From Cordilura impudica (taxonomy: Eukaryota; Arthropoda; Insecta; Diptera; Scathophagidae), in the NCBI GenBank assembly GCA_963682025.1, contig OY821521.1:113806080-113870079 (forward strand): DNA of 64,000 bases. Direction: 5' to 3'. Positions 19,952 through 30,792 of this stretch are shown here, piece by piece (position 1 is the stretch's first letter; each line of letters starts with the position of its first letter). The notes under the pieces are model-generated. The model made no database searches. It worked only from the letters and a program-made list of their open reading frames with translations, and was not told the origin of the DNA. Both the position numbers and the translations under genes were made by a program.

Positions 19952-22900
19952 TAATTTAAACGAATTCAAAATGCTTCACTTGAATGCTAATGGCATTTCA
20001 AACTTTTCTAAATTAAAACAATTTGAGATACTAATTGAACGAGAAAATATTAAAATAGCGTCTTTGAATGAAACTTTTTTTTCAGAAAATCATAGACCCT
20101 ATTTTAAAAATTATTATTTATATAGAAGTGACAGAACAGATGCAAGAGGATGAGGAGTAGCTCTGTTAATTCATAAATCTGTCGCTCATAAAAACCTCTT
20201 TATATCAAACACTTCATCAATCGAAAACATCTCAATTGAAGTTATTATAAATAATAGACCTATTGTTGTATCTTCATTATATTCACCAAGATATACCCAT
20301 AACTTCTGTGCTGATATCTTGAACCTAACACCTTCCACCAAAGAATACATAGTTTTTGGTGACCTAAATGCCAAACATTGCTCTTGGAATTGCCGTTCAA
20401 ATAATACTGCAGGAATCGCACTGAACAATCTACAGCAATCAAGCAATTTTTTTATACACTATCCTAATAGTCCAACCCTATTCCCCCATCAACACAATCG
20501 CGAAGCATCTACAGTCGATATTATTTTAAGCAATACCGCTTTGAATATAGACGTAAAGACAATGGATTACGAAATACCATCAGACCATCGCCCCATTATG
20601 TGTACACTTAAAAGATCAGTGGCCTCGCAGGTTGACCTCAACTATTATGATTATAGTGCAACCAACTGGAACATTTATATGAATTTTTTAGAAAATAAAA
20701 TCACGTTAAATTCGGATATATACAATACCAAGGTAATAATTGATCAGGAAATACAAAAATTTATAAATGTAGTTTTTGAAGCAAGGGATGCGTCTACACC
20801 TAAAATAACTCAACAAAATAATTTCACATTACCAGAAAGTACTGTGAAATATATTAAACTAAGACGAAGCTTTAAAAGAAAAAGCCAACGATCTTCAAAT
20901 ATAGCCGAGCAAACTTTTTATAATCAATGTACTAAGTTTCTAAGTAACACGATTGATAAAAGTATTAATTCGGAACGCAATAAGAAATGGTGTAATTATT
21001 GTCCAATTTAAAACCAGGTGATAAATCATTTTGGAGAATAAGCAGGAACTTGCGAGGAAAAGGAAAAAATCAAGTCTTTCACCTTGAGGTTGGAAATACA
21101 AGGATAACATCTGATAAGGACAAGGCTGAAGTCCTGGCAAATACATTTGTCAAAGCAAATAACCTCACTTCGAATTACAACCACTCAGCGGATATAGTAA
21201 TAAATTCAACAGTAAATAATTTTAAGAAGGAAAATCCCACTTCTGAGTCAGCAATTTATACATCTCTAGAAGAAGTAATGAATATTGTCTCATCAATAAA
21301 ACCCTCAAACACAATCGCGAAGCATCTACAGTCGATATTATTTTAAGCAATACCGCTTTGAATATAGACGTAAAGACAATGGATTACGAAATACCATCAG
21401 ACCATCGCCCCATTATGTGTACACTTAAAAGATCAGTGGCCTCGCAGGTTGACCTCAACTATTATGATTATAGTGCAACCAACTGGAACATTTATATGAA
21501 TTTTTTAGAAAATAAAATCACGTTAAATTCGGATATATACAATACCAAGGTAATAATTGATCAGGAAATACAAAAATTTATAAATGTAGTTTTTGAAGCA
21601 AGGGATGCGTCTACACCTAAAATAACTCAACAAAATAATTTCACATTACCAGAAAGTACTGTGAAATATATTAAACTAAGACGAAGCTTTAAAAGAAAAA
21701 GCCAACGATCTTCAAATATAGCCGAGCAAACTTTTTATAATCAATGTACTAAGTTTCTAAGTAACATGATTGATAAAAGTATTAATTCGGAACGCAATAA
21801 GAAATGGTGTAATTATTGTCCAATTTAAAACCAGGTGATAAATCATTTTGGAGAATAAGCAGGAACTTGCGAGGAAAAGGAAAAAATCAAGTCTCTCACC
21901 TTGAGGTTGGAAATACAAGGATAACATCTGATAAGGACAAGGCTGAAGTCCTGGCAAATACATTTGTCAAAGCAAATAACCTCACTTCGAATTACAACCA
22001 CTCAGCGGATATAGTAATAAATTCAACAGTAAATAATTTTAAGAAGGAAAATCCCACTTCTGAGTCAGCAATTTATACATCTCTAGAAGAAGTAATGAAT
22101 ATTGTCTCATCAATAAAACCCTCAAAATCTCCTGGTTTTGACAATGTTCCCAACCTGCTCTTAAAGAAACTACCACTCAAAGCTCTAAAATTACTGGTTA
22201 TAATATTTAACAGCTGCATCAAACTCAACTATTTCCCAAACCATTTCAAAAACGCTAAGGTTATAGCTATCAACAAACCTAGTAAGCCAAAAAATAACCC
22301 AAATAGCTATAGACCTATTAGTTTATTAAGTAACTTAGGTAAAATATTTGAAAAAATACTACATTCTCGTCTTAGTGAATTTGTAACGACCAATTCTATT
22401 GTTGCTAAAGAACAATTTGGATTTAAAAAAGGGCATAGCACTACTCACCAAATAAACAGAATTAAAAATCAAATAATCACAAATAAAAACAATAAACGTT
22501 CAACGGGTTTAATATTGTTAGATATTGAAAAAGCGTTTGACACCGTTTGGCATAATGGCCTAGTATTTAAACTTCTTGATGCAAATATACCAAAATATTT
22601 ATTCAAACTTATTTCAGATTTCATTCACGGCAGAAGCTTTAAAGTTGCGATTAATAATGAAACATCATCTCCAAAAACCATTACCACAGGGTTACCTCAA
22701 GGATCAGTCTTGTCGCCAATGCTTTACTCGATATATACATCCGATTTCAATGTTCCGAAATATATGAAAGTTGCTTACTACGCAGATGATACTGCGTTAA
22801 TTTCTTCAAACAAACTTACAAGTGCACTCCTGTAGAAAATGGAAAAGGGACTTGTTAATTGCAGTAAATATTTTCACAAATGGAAAATCAAAATTAATCC

Positions 22901-23423
22901 AAACAAGACCCAAGCAATTATTTTTCCGTTCAACAAATCTCCCAAAAGACTGCCAAGACGTCATCTTCATATACGAAATAATACCATAAATGTACTTAAT
23001 CATGTCAAATATCTCGGAGTTGTCTTGGACAAAAAGCTTACTTTTAAACAACATATTATGGCTATGTGTCAAAAAGCTATAAAATCATTTAAAGCATTAT
23101 GGCCACTACTAAATAGAAGGTCATTTCTAAACCCCAAAAACAAAAATCTACTCTTCAAAAGTGTTATAAGGCCGATATTAACATATGCGTGTCCTATTTG
23201 GAGTGACGCTGCCAACTGCCACCTAAAACGCTTACAAATTATACAAAACAAATGTCTTAAAATGATAAATAAAAAGCCGTGGAGGTATCCTACAAATCTT
23301 CTTCATGAAGAAACAGGTTATGAAAAAATTATCGATTTCATATCAAGGATTAATAACAATTACTTTGCCAAAATTGAAAATTCCTCTTACCCACTGATAA
23401 GAGAATGTAGAGAAATAACGTAA
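19938..23423 (+). pseudogene. Jockey-like LINE ORF2: AP endonuclease and reverse transcriptase, broken
   Basis: The endonuclease begins MLHLNANGISNF and shows ASLNETFF, FGDLNAKH and SDHRPIMCTL. A TGA (20151-20153) replaces a Gly in the GGGVALL block. A frameshift lies near 21000. The stretch 20493-21309 is then repeated at 21310-22126. RT follows: PGFDNVPNLLLKKL, SYRPISLLSNLGKIFEK, LLDIEKAFDTVWH, GLPQGSVLSPMLY and the catalytic AYYADDTALI near 22780. A TAG (22833-22835) sits between RT and the C-terminal part (VKYLGVVLDKKLTF). It would nick target DNA and copy the LINE RNA. The frameshift is in both duplicated units, so it is older than the duplication. Confidence 0.85.
20493..22126 (+). repeat. 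817-bp tandem duplication within LINE ORF2
   Basis: Unit 1 (20493-21309) and unit 2 (21310-22126) are in direct contact. I see two differences (T/C near 20948/21765 and T/C near 21076/21893), so about 99.8% identity. The junction shows only one to three bases of shared sequence (CAA). 817 is not a multiple of three. Confidence 0.9.
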
Positions 23424-24116
23424 AATTAAAAAGAAATCACCAAATTGAAAATTATATGCTTATAGAGGTCTATTATTTCTAATAAACCTTCTATAAGCAT
23501 ATAAATATTTTCAGATAGTATTTGAATTTATTAAATCATATAAAGGTTTTTTTCCTCCCATTTTCCTTTAAAAATCATTAAAAAATAAAATAAAAACTAT
23601 TTAATGTCTTTAGATCCTATATATTATTTGTTGAAATATCTATGTAAAGATAAGATCTCATATGTAAATATCAAATTTGTTAAAATATGTAAATAAAGGA
23701 AGAATGTATAATTGAATTGAAATTTACTCTGTTTTTCTTTTGCCAGAAGCAGGGTTGCATTTTCATTTGTTTGTCATGCAAAAATAGAACCTGTTCTAAA
23801 TGAAAAATGTACATGTGACTTTCCTCATGTACTGTACATAAACAATGTTTCATGGGTATCACACGATGTGTACAACTTTTGTTGTGGGAAAATTTGACAG
23901 TACATATGTAAAAAACACATCGTGTAATAGCACCTTAAGTTGACTACAGCAGCAAAAGTGGTCGTGTAGTCGTACAGCTGTGTTGGTGTCAAAATAGTCG
24001 TTTTCATATAAACGTGTGTATGTTATTTTTGACATGCTATAGTCGTGTTTGGCATACTAGCTCCAGTATGGCAAAGTAATAAAATTTCTCAAACCACTAA
24101 ACTTAGAATTTTTTAG

Positions 24117-24557
24117 GCAAATGTCAAGTCTGTCCTATTATATGGGTGTACAACCTGGAAAGTCACCAACAGGATCACAAAACGATTGCAAACATTTGTC
24201 AACCGCTGCCTAAGAAGGATATTACGTATCTTTTGGCCTCAAACAATATCGAATGCCGAGTTGTTACTAAAAGCAAAGCAAATGGAAGTAGCAACTGAGA
24301 TACGTAAACGGAAATGGCAGTGGATTGGACACACTCTCCGTCGAAATGATGATAATGTATCCAAGCAAGCTCTTAGATGGAACCCATTTCATCAAGATGG
24401 CAGAGAAAGTGGTAGGCCGCGTATAACATGGAGACGTTCAACAGAATCCGAAATGAATCAACTGGGTGTATCTTGGAACGAATTAAGGTCTATTTCTCAA
24501 AACCGAGTCAGATGGAGATCTGCAATTATTGGCGCCCTATGCTCCAGCGGGAGTTAG
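24117..24557 (+). pseudogene. RTE-like LINE RT C-terminal fragment
   Basis: The open frame gives NVKSVLLYGCTTWKVTN, LQTFVNRCLRRILRIFWP, RKRKWQWIGHTLRRNDDN and GRPRITWRRS. This is the C-terminal region after the RT domain that is well conserved in RTE/SR2-type non-LTR elements. The rest of the element is missing on both sides. The fragment lies between the two 493-bp MITE copies. Just after it, 24636-24658 resembles the end of the TIR element at 35921-36163. Confidence 0.7.
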
Positions 24558-24658
24558 AGGAACATATATATAGTCGTGTAGCCGCTGTCGTCTATGTGTT
24601 TAATGCATAATACTACCATAATGATTGATGTGAATTTGACAAGTGTATATTGCCCTTT

Positions 24659-25151
24659 AAGGTGCTATTACACGATGTGTTTTTTACATATGTACTGTCA
24701 CTTTTTTTATCCATATGAAATTCCTCATGTCTGTCAAAATTGTCTTGTACATATGATTCATAATTTTTGCTATCACACGTGCATATGTATTTCCGTATGA
24801 CATAACCTCTAAATGTAAACAACAACTGATTTAATTTGTGAATTTACAAAAATTTATTGTCAAAAAAAAGTTATATATTTTTTAATTGTTAATTAATATT
24901 AAACAATTTATTTTTCTGTCAATATTAATCTTTATAATTTACCCTGTTTTTCTTTCGCCACAAGCAGTGTTGTATTTTCATATGTTTGTCATGCAGAAAT
25001 AGAACCTGTTCTAATTGAAAAATGTACACGTGACTTCTCTCATGTATTGTACATAAACAATGTTTCATATGTATCACACGATGTGTTCAACTTTTGTTGT
25101 GGGAAAATTTGACAGTACATATGTAAAAAACACATCATGTTATAGCACCTT
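24659..25151. mobile_element. 493-bp TIR element (MITE, copy 2), intact
   Basis: Ends AAGGTGCTATTACACG and its inverted complement near 25136-25151. Inverted identity extends about 40 bases. It has no ORF. It is the empty-site reference for the LINE insertion in copy 1 (here AATTTACCCTGTTTTTC appears once). Confidence 0.85.
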
Positions 25152-25156
25152 TGAGC

Positions 25157-25672
25157 GGGATATACAAGGTCAAAATGATTGAACTGCATTTTGGTGGTAT
25201 TAGTGAAAATGTATTTGTATGTGTCACACCGAGATGATTGAAGCAAAATCAAAAATTTTAGATTTTCTGTTTGCATGACGTACGAATTTGATGTTTGTAT
25301 ATCGTTGATTGATCAAGCATGTTCTCATTTTTAATGTGACTTTGAAGCAAGTGGTTGTGAGGAGATGTCGGATGAAAGGAAAAATATTTTACAATTGCTG
25401 GAAGCTTGGCATTAAGTTTTCATGGGTAAATGAATTCCTTTTTTTAACCACTCCTTCATCCAGATACGTTTCTTCTTCTTTTTTCATTTTCTTTTGCTTT
25501 TAAGCACACTGCCAAAATGGCGACAAGTGTATCGTCCGCTACCGACATGATGTTTTCAGCACAAAATCAAAAACCAAATGAATGATTGAAGTGCTATGCA
25601 GTACCGTGTATGTTCAAAGCTTCATGCACACTTACATGAATTTGACGTCAAGCATTTTGACCGTGTATACTC
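25157..25672. mobile_element. small TIR element, second family (copy 1)
   Basis: Begins GGGATATACAAGGTCAAAATG and ends CATTTTGACCGTGTATAC, inverted ends of about 18 bases. A second copy in the same direction is at 35608-36224, so the two flank the big inverted repeat in direct orientation. It has no credible coding. Confidence 0.65.
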
Positions 25673-26397
25673 GTCTTAAAAAGTTATTCTTGTTCTAATG
25701 CGGCCTACACACGAGGCAACCAGTTGAAGCAATGGTTGTAGCAACAATGATACACAATTGATACAACGGTTGCCTCAATTAGCCAGAAATATCAAAAAGT
25801 TTTGATATTTTTCGTTGGTTGAGGCAACCGTTGCTACGTGTACATCACCGTCCAACCAGTCCAGACACACACTAGCGACATCTACATTTTTGTTTGTGAA
25901 CTACATAAATTTTCATAATATTTTTACAACCACTTTCAGATGAAACAACTATATTAATGTAATATGCTGTCACCCTTATACACGTTGTATATTTTTTTTA
26001 TTATTTATTTCTGCTTATTCATTGTCACAAATTGAAATTTCTGTGGGCAAATTAACGCGTTCTTATTGCAGTTAATTGTATTATAAATTGAAATAAGTGT
26101 GTTAAATAAGATTTACATTATAACTGATATTTGCTGACAAAATAATGTAATTAAAGTGAGTGTGTTTAACATTACATATTACAGTAAATAAATTTATAGA
26201 AAAAATATAGTATTCCAGGTAATTTCATTAAAACTCGAAATATAAATAAAATATATTGGAAATAAATAAAACTAATTTTTATTTCTCGTTTAGATAAATC
26301 TGTTGCCGATTGCGTTGAAACCTTATTTGGAGTATAGCATATGATGCTAAAGAAGCTAGTGAACCTAGTAGTACTTTTCCTGACTGTTGTTACTGTT

Positions 26398-27225
26398 TAT
26401 GGCTCTTAGACTTCGTCCAAATCTCCACTGCTACACTACACCCAATGGTGAAGAAACGCCGAGTTATACGAAATTTGAACAAGCTTTGAAATATAAATTC
26501 CGCGGCAGATCGTACTTTTTGCAAGCCATTATTTATGCCTCATACTCCCAATAGATTGTGTTTAGAATTCTGGGTGATGCTGTATTGGATTATTTGATAA
26601 GGCTTTTGTATGAAGACCCTAGGCAACATTCACCTGGGGCCTTAAACGATTTGAGATCTGCTTTAGTTAACAATACCGTATTTGCGTAATTAGCTGTAAG
26701 GCATGAAAACCGCAAATATTTTATACACATGTCTCAGGTCGTAACGAAGCTATTGATCGTTTTGTGCGTATTCATACGAAAAATGGTTATAGTATAAGTA
26801 AACGAAGAGGTTAATATTATGAAGTCGTTGAAATACCAAAGGCATTAATTAGGTGATGTTTTCGAGTCTGTTGCAGGTGCGATATTTTTAGACTCGAATA
26901 TGTCTTTAGATGCTGTGTAGTTGGTTTGCAATAATATGATGCGTCCTGAAATTGAACAATTTAGCAATTCGGTGCCAAAATTACAAATAAGGGAACTACT
27001 TGGATAAGAACTGCCAAATTTATGTTATTTTTTATGCTTTAACATTTAAATTGTACATGGGATCAAATTTTTAATTTTCAGCAAACCCGAAAAATTAACT
27101 GATGGCCGACGTGTTCGTGTTACCGTACAAGTTTTTCGGTAGAAAATATCGGATTGCCAAATGTACTGCTGATAAATGTGCTTTACGTCAGTTGAAGAAT
27201 TTTTTTTATATTTTAATCTATGTTG
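26398..27225 (+). pseudogene. Dcr-1: Dicer-1 fragment: RNase IIIb and dsRNA-binding domain, left arm
   Basis: The translation in pieces matches the C-terminal end of insect Dicer-1: [95 protein letters not shown] and YRIAKCTADKCALRQLK. The acidic catalytic context of RNase IIIb (GDAVLDYL) is visible. Lesions: loss of about five codons and a base before GDAVLD, a stop after NNTVFA, stops in the middle, and a likely unspliced intron at about 27013-27081 that ends TTTTCAG before the KPEKL block. An intron argues for DNA capture, not retrocopying. In its functional form the enzyme makes microRNAs; this copy cannot. Confidence 0.85.
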
Positions 27226-27919
27226 TGTAGTTAGATCGAAAAATTCAAAAAAATATATACCTACATTTCATCATGTTCTTTTGTTTTAGTTTTGAAATAA
27301 ATGCCCGTAGTTTCGTTTTATTTTTGCATAGATGCAGAGATAATTAAAAATTTACATTAAATTCTAGTTTTAAATTAAAGCAATCAAAAGGAACTAATGT
27401 TGTAGTTAGAGGTTTAACTTTAGCCATTTGTAGTTTTGGCTTTACTTTCGACTTTTTTACGCGTTTTAAGCGATCTATATATTATGTTTTTAATTTTATT
27501 AAATTAAAAATATAATTCCACTCTGACCATACCGCCAATTGCACCAACTTACATTTTTTCTATTCGTATTGATTTTGTTGCTTCTATTGTTTACTTTTAT
27601 CAAAATTAAATCCTTCATTAACTTCATTCCAAGGTGTACAAGTCCGTCTACTTACAGGAATAAAAAAGTAGAAAATTAATGTTTTATGTATGAAGCTAAC
27701 GGTATAGTACCCAATGTGATGGGAATATTACCAGACAAATTACGATGAGAAGCATTACACGAACTCTACATGCAAGTCATAATCAAAAACAATACAATAC
27801 CACAATTCAACTTGCGAAAAGTTTCGTCACCAGCAACTGCACCAATGGTTAGCTTAGCTATAGTAATTAGTGATTACTTCCTTTCGGCCCTGGGTTGAGT
27901 AGTATTGTATGCAATTGTC
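27226..27919. other. left-arm DNA between the Dicer-1 and Noc3-like pieces
   Basis: AT-rich, no gene recognised. Its minus-strand reading GAVAGDETFRKLNCGI (27780-27840) may be a further coding relic; I do not recognise it. The same piece recurs at 29610-29690 and 33270-33330. Confidence 0.4.
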
Positions 27920-28525
27920 TTAAAACAAATTTTTACAAGCATCAGCAAAACCCTCCAAAATGTCACTCAAAACCTTAGAATTGGCTTTTTTCTCATCCAA
28001 CTCCTATTTTAACTCAGCCAACTTTTTATGTTGTTTGCGTTCCTTTTTCGATAAACTCAACAAACGTTTACAATGAGCCTCCAACTTCTTTTGTTTCAAT
28101 TCATTTTCTTTCTCTGCATCTACATAAACATTTTTTATCTTCAAAGCCCACAAACAAGTTATACATTCCAAGTTGAAATTGTTGTTTTTAGCGTTGATTA
28201 AATGATTAACGCGACGTACATATTGTGAAAAGAGTCATGTGAAGCTTTTTATCATTGGCAAACACAAAACGGAAACAGTTCTTAATATCATGTTTACTTT
28301 CATCATCCTTTCATCATCACCAGCAGCATGTTTACTTTTCGTTGTTTTTGCCTCTTTTCGATTGCAAAAATTTCGAATCTTCACCATCCAGCATGTCGGC
28401 TACATTATCCAGTATCTTCATATTGTTCATCATCGTTGTTTTGCTTCTTCCTTCTTGGCCGCCTTTTTTTGTGCCAGCGATAGTAATTTTTGCTTTCTTC
28501 CTTCGGCCCTGGCTTGAGTAGTCTT
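27920..28525 (-). pseudogene. Noc3-like nucleolar protein fragment, left arm
   Basis: Minus-strand coding gives, in pieces, YEDxLDNVADMLDGED, RRVNHLINAKNNNFNLECIT, ALKIKNVYVDAEKENELKQ, RLLSLSKKERKQHKKLAELK and NSKVLSDILEGFADACK. This order and wording fits the central part of NOC3 proteins (large-subunit ribosome assembly), as I know the family. Frameshifts and stops (for example after KKLAELK) break it. It ends at TAA near 27920, earlier than a full Noc3. The neighbouring Dicer-1 piece points the other way, so the two are tail to tail. Confidence 0.6.
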
Positions 28526-29156
28526 GAATGTAATTGTCTTACGTAAAACAAATCACAAGCTATGTGTTTTAATATACACCTTTTATACATATTTTTATAT
28601 CAAAACAGATAATACGATATTCTTAATGTTTTTTAAATGTTTATCAATAGCAAATACTCACTATTTTTTCCATTATAATTGTTTTTCATGCTGGTTACAA
28701 ACATGTGTAGCTGTTCACTTGCACACATTACATTTTATTTTTTAATCTCTTTCTCAAAGTTGTTATAGCAATTCTAAGAAAAAAAAGGTAAACAAAGCCA
28801 TACGGTTCGTGTTTACTTTTTTGACAGCTGTCAAGTTGTCACGACTGTGTAAAAGCCTAGTTAGCCACAAGTAACCTTAACCAAACGTGTCAGCTGTTTT
28901 TTTCTGTTACATGAAAAGCATTTAGAGCAGTTACCGAACTCAACTGTCACGTAACCGGAACGTCCCAATCTGTTGAAAATAGATTTTTGCTACGTTTGTA
29001 CGTGACATTTGCGAACAGCTGATAAAGTTTGGTTAATTTTACACAGCAACATGATGGTTCGTTTTTTACGTTCTATAATTGCACTAAATGCCAACGTTAC
29101 ATTTACGGTACGGATACATTTTAACAACGTGTGGCTAACTAGGCCTTTAGGCTGTG

Positions 29157-29760
29157 GTCACAGCCTAACACCACAGCTTATACCAGTTGTGACAGCTTGA
29201 CAGCTGTCAAAAAAGCAATCTCGAACCGTATGGCTTTGTTTACCTTTTTCTCCATTTTGTTTTGGTAAAGAAGTGCGAAAGAGATTAAAAAAATAGAATA
29301 TACAAAATATAATGTGTGCAAGTGAACAGCTATAGAACATGTTTTCAACCACTGACAGCATAAAAAATAAAAACAATGGAAATTTAGTGAGTATAAACAT
29401 TGAAAAAAATTCATAAAATTGTATTTTTGACAAATTAACATTAAATTTAGTAATCTGTGGTATTTCCTTTTCAGAAGTAAAAGGTATAATAGGTGCATAC
29501 TAAAACCTAAAGCTTGTGATTGTGATAATACCAGTAATGTTGGTATAAATGCTGGTAAATTTGCCAGTTACATTCACCACTGCTCAACCCAGGGCCGAAA
29601 GGAAGGAATCAAAAATTACTATAGTTGAGCTAACTATTGGTCCAGTTGCTGGTGGCGAGTCACGAAACTTTTCGCAAGTTGAATTGTGGTATTAATGCTT
29701 TGGATTATGACTTGCGCGTGAGTGGTCCTAAATCGAAATTTGTCCGGTATTATTCAATGC
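29157..29760. repeat. third, diverged copy of inverted-repeat arm sequence
   Basis: 29157-29520 matches the right-arm end at 32265-32590 (CGAACCGTATGGCTTTGTTT, AATGTGTGCAAGTGAACAGC). 29577-29760 matches 33219-33430 (CTCAACCCAGGGCCGAAAGG). Between them the Noc3-like piece is missing. It is more diverged than the two arms are from each other. Confidence 0.75.
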
Positions 29761-29939
29761 TTTGGGCACTACGCCATTGGCTTTATAAATAAAACATTAA
29801 TTGACACTTTTTTTACTCTTCCGCAACTGAAGACAAAATCTCAAATATAACAACAGATATCTACAATTGAGAACGCTTCTAAACAACAGCCTGTTGAACA
29901 GATTTAATTTTATAAAGGCTAGTAAACCCTTAAAAATGT

Positions 29940-30235
29940 GAGTTCCAAAAATTAACAATTACGAACAACAAATACAAAACCACCAAGAACTACAAAAATT
30001 GATTGAGTATTTGGAAATGGGATTGAAGTATAAAGAAAAACAACTTCAGTAAAATGTAAAACAGACAAAACAACAAATGACTTACAAAAATTAGTAGATG
30101 GACTACAAGCAGAAGTAGCTAAGAAAGCCCAACTTAAAGTTGAAAAGGAAAGCAGAAAATTTCAGTGGCATAGAAAAGGATTTGTTGTAACAATTGCAAG
30201 AACCAAAAGCAGAAAAACAATGTAAGTTAATAATA
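29940..30235 (+). pseudogene. unrecognised coiled-coil-like coding relic
   Basis: Broken frames give NYEQQIQNHQELQKLIEYLE, LKYKEKQLQ and LVDGLQAEVAKKAQLKVEKE, heptad-like sequence. It ends at AATGTAAGTTAATA, a possible splice donor. I do not recognise the family. The stops inside it rule out a product. Confidence 0.35.
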
Positions 30236-30606
30236 TATATAAACATTTTGAAATCACTGATATTCATATATGCACTGCATTTGTTTTTAAACCTTACAGT
30301 GACGATTATATAATTAAAGTTTTAAGCCAAACTCTTCCAGTTTTCTTTGCTACAATATATTTTTCTGCCTCTTCTGTGCATGATATGATAATCATTTTTT
30401 ATTAAGATATTTAGTATTGATTGTTATTTATTTTTTAAATTTGTGTACTTATAGCAACAGGAAAAATTGTTGAGTACAATAAGCAAAGCTGCTGTTGGAG
30501 GCAGTTTTTCGGATAAAGGAATAGACAAAAAGACTTGCGGGATGTGCCTAAACGTTTGTGTCCAGAGGCAGTAAAAGTTTGTGCTGGCACAGCCCTATCA
30601 GTACCT

Positions 30607-30792
30607 TTAAATCAGTGGATAGAACCGGTCTTCACAACCCAGATTAGACAGCTTGAGGAGACATTTCTGCGAGTGTATACTCGTTGGATCAGTGGCTATA
30701 TTACTCGCAATACCAAAATATATTATTTTAAGACGGCCGTTAACCATAAGAAAACTATCTGGTTTTAAATCTGAATGTATTTTGCTGGACAT
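30607..30792 (-). pseudogene. protein kinase fragment, TTK/Mps1-like
   Basis: A 61-codon minus-strand ORF includes HSDLKPDSFLMVNGRLKIIY, then FGIASNIATDPTS. The catalytic loop HSDLKP followed by FLMV, and the FGIASNI segment, are typical of TTK/Mps1 checkpoint kinases. The metal-binding DFG motif reads YFG, so this fragment is dead even apart from truncation. The expected activation segment does not follow. It is the third host-gene fragment in this region. Confidence 0.6.

Larger units (their letters stand above)
18608..23721 (+). mobile_element. Jockey-like LINE, full length with 13-bp target duplication
   Basis: The element is flanked by ATTTACTCTGTTT at 18595-18607 and 23722-23734. The intact MITE copy shows this site once. 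The 5' end begins CAGTTCGAATC, so with the preceding T it makes a TCAGTT initiator-like start, as in Jockey-clade internal promoters. ORF1 is followed by an overlapping ORF2 with endonuclease and RT. The 3' end has AATAAA (23694-23699) but no poly(A) tail. ORF2 has stops, a frameshift and an 817-bp duplication, so the copy is dead. Known Jockey-clade elements have this two-ORF plan. Confidence 0.85.
18317..23936. mobile_element. 493-bp TIR element (MITE, copy 1) split by a LINE
   Basis: Left piece 18317-18607 and right piece 23735-23936 add up to 493 bases, exactly the length of the uninterrupted copy at 24659-25151. The ends are inverted: AAGGTGCTATTACACG at the left, its complement at the right, continuing through a TTTTTTACATA...GTACTGTC block. 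It has no coding capacity. The superfamily is unknown; I could not settle the target duplication. Confidence 0.85.
25699..28850 (+). repeat. left arm of a large inverted repeat carrying Dicer-1 and Noc3-like sequence
   Basis: TGCGGCCTACACACGAGG at 25699 pairs with its complement ending at 35600, and ACGACTGTGT ending at 28850 pairs with 32274. Anchor pairs between (26338/35041, 27758/33369, 28241/32883, 28788/32336) keep the order. In a 350-base sample I counted eight differences, about 98% identity. The left arm has about 80 extra bases near 25775-25860 and lacks about 210 bases present in the right arm near 33650-33870. Coding fragments inside are listed separately. Confidence 0.9.

Noticed and set aside
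26398..27225. Functional Dicer gene
   Set aside because: Stops, codon losses, a frame break and only the C-terminal end present.
28239..28521. Two overlapping plus-strand ORFs rich in Phe, Ser and Leu
   Set aside because: Complement of the Noc3-like fragment.
30535..30768. 77-residue plus-strand ORF
   Set aside because: Lies over the kinase fragment on the other strand; no recognisable features.
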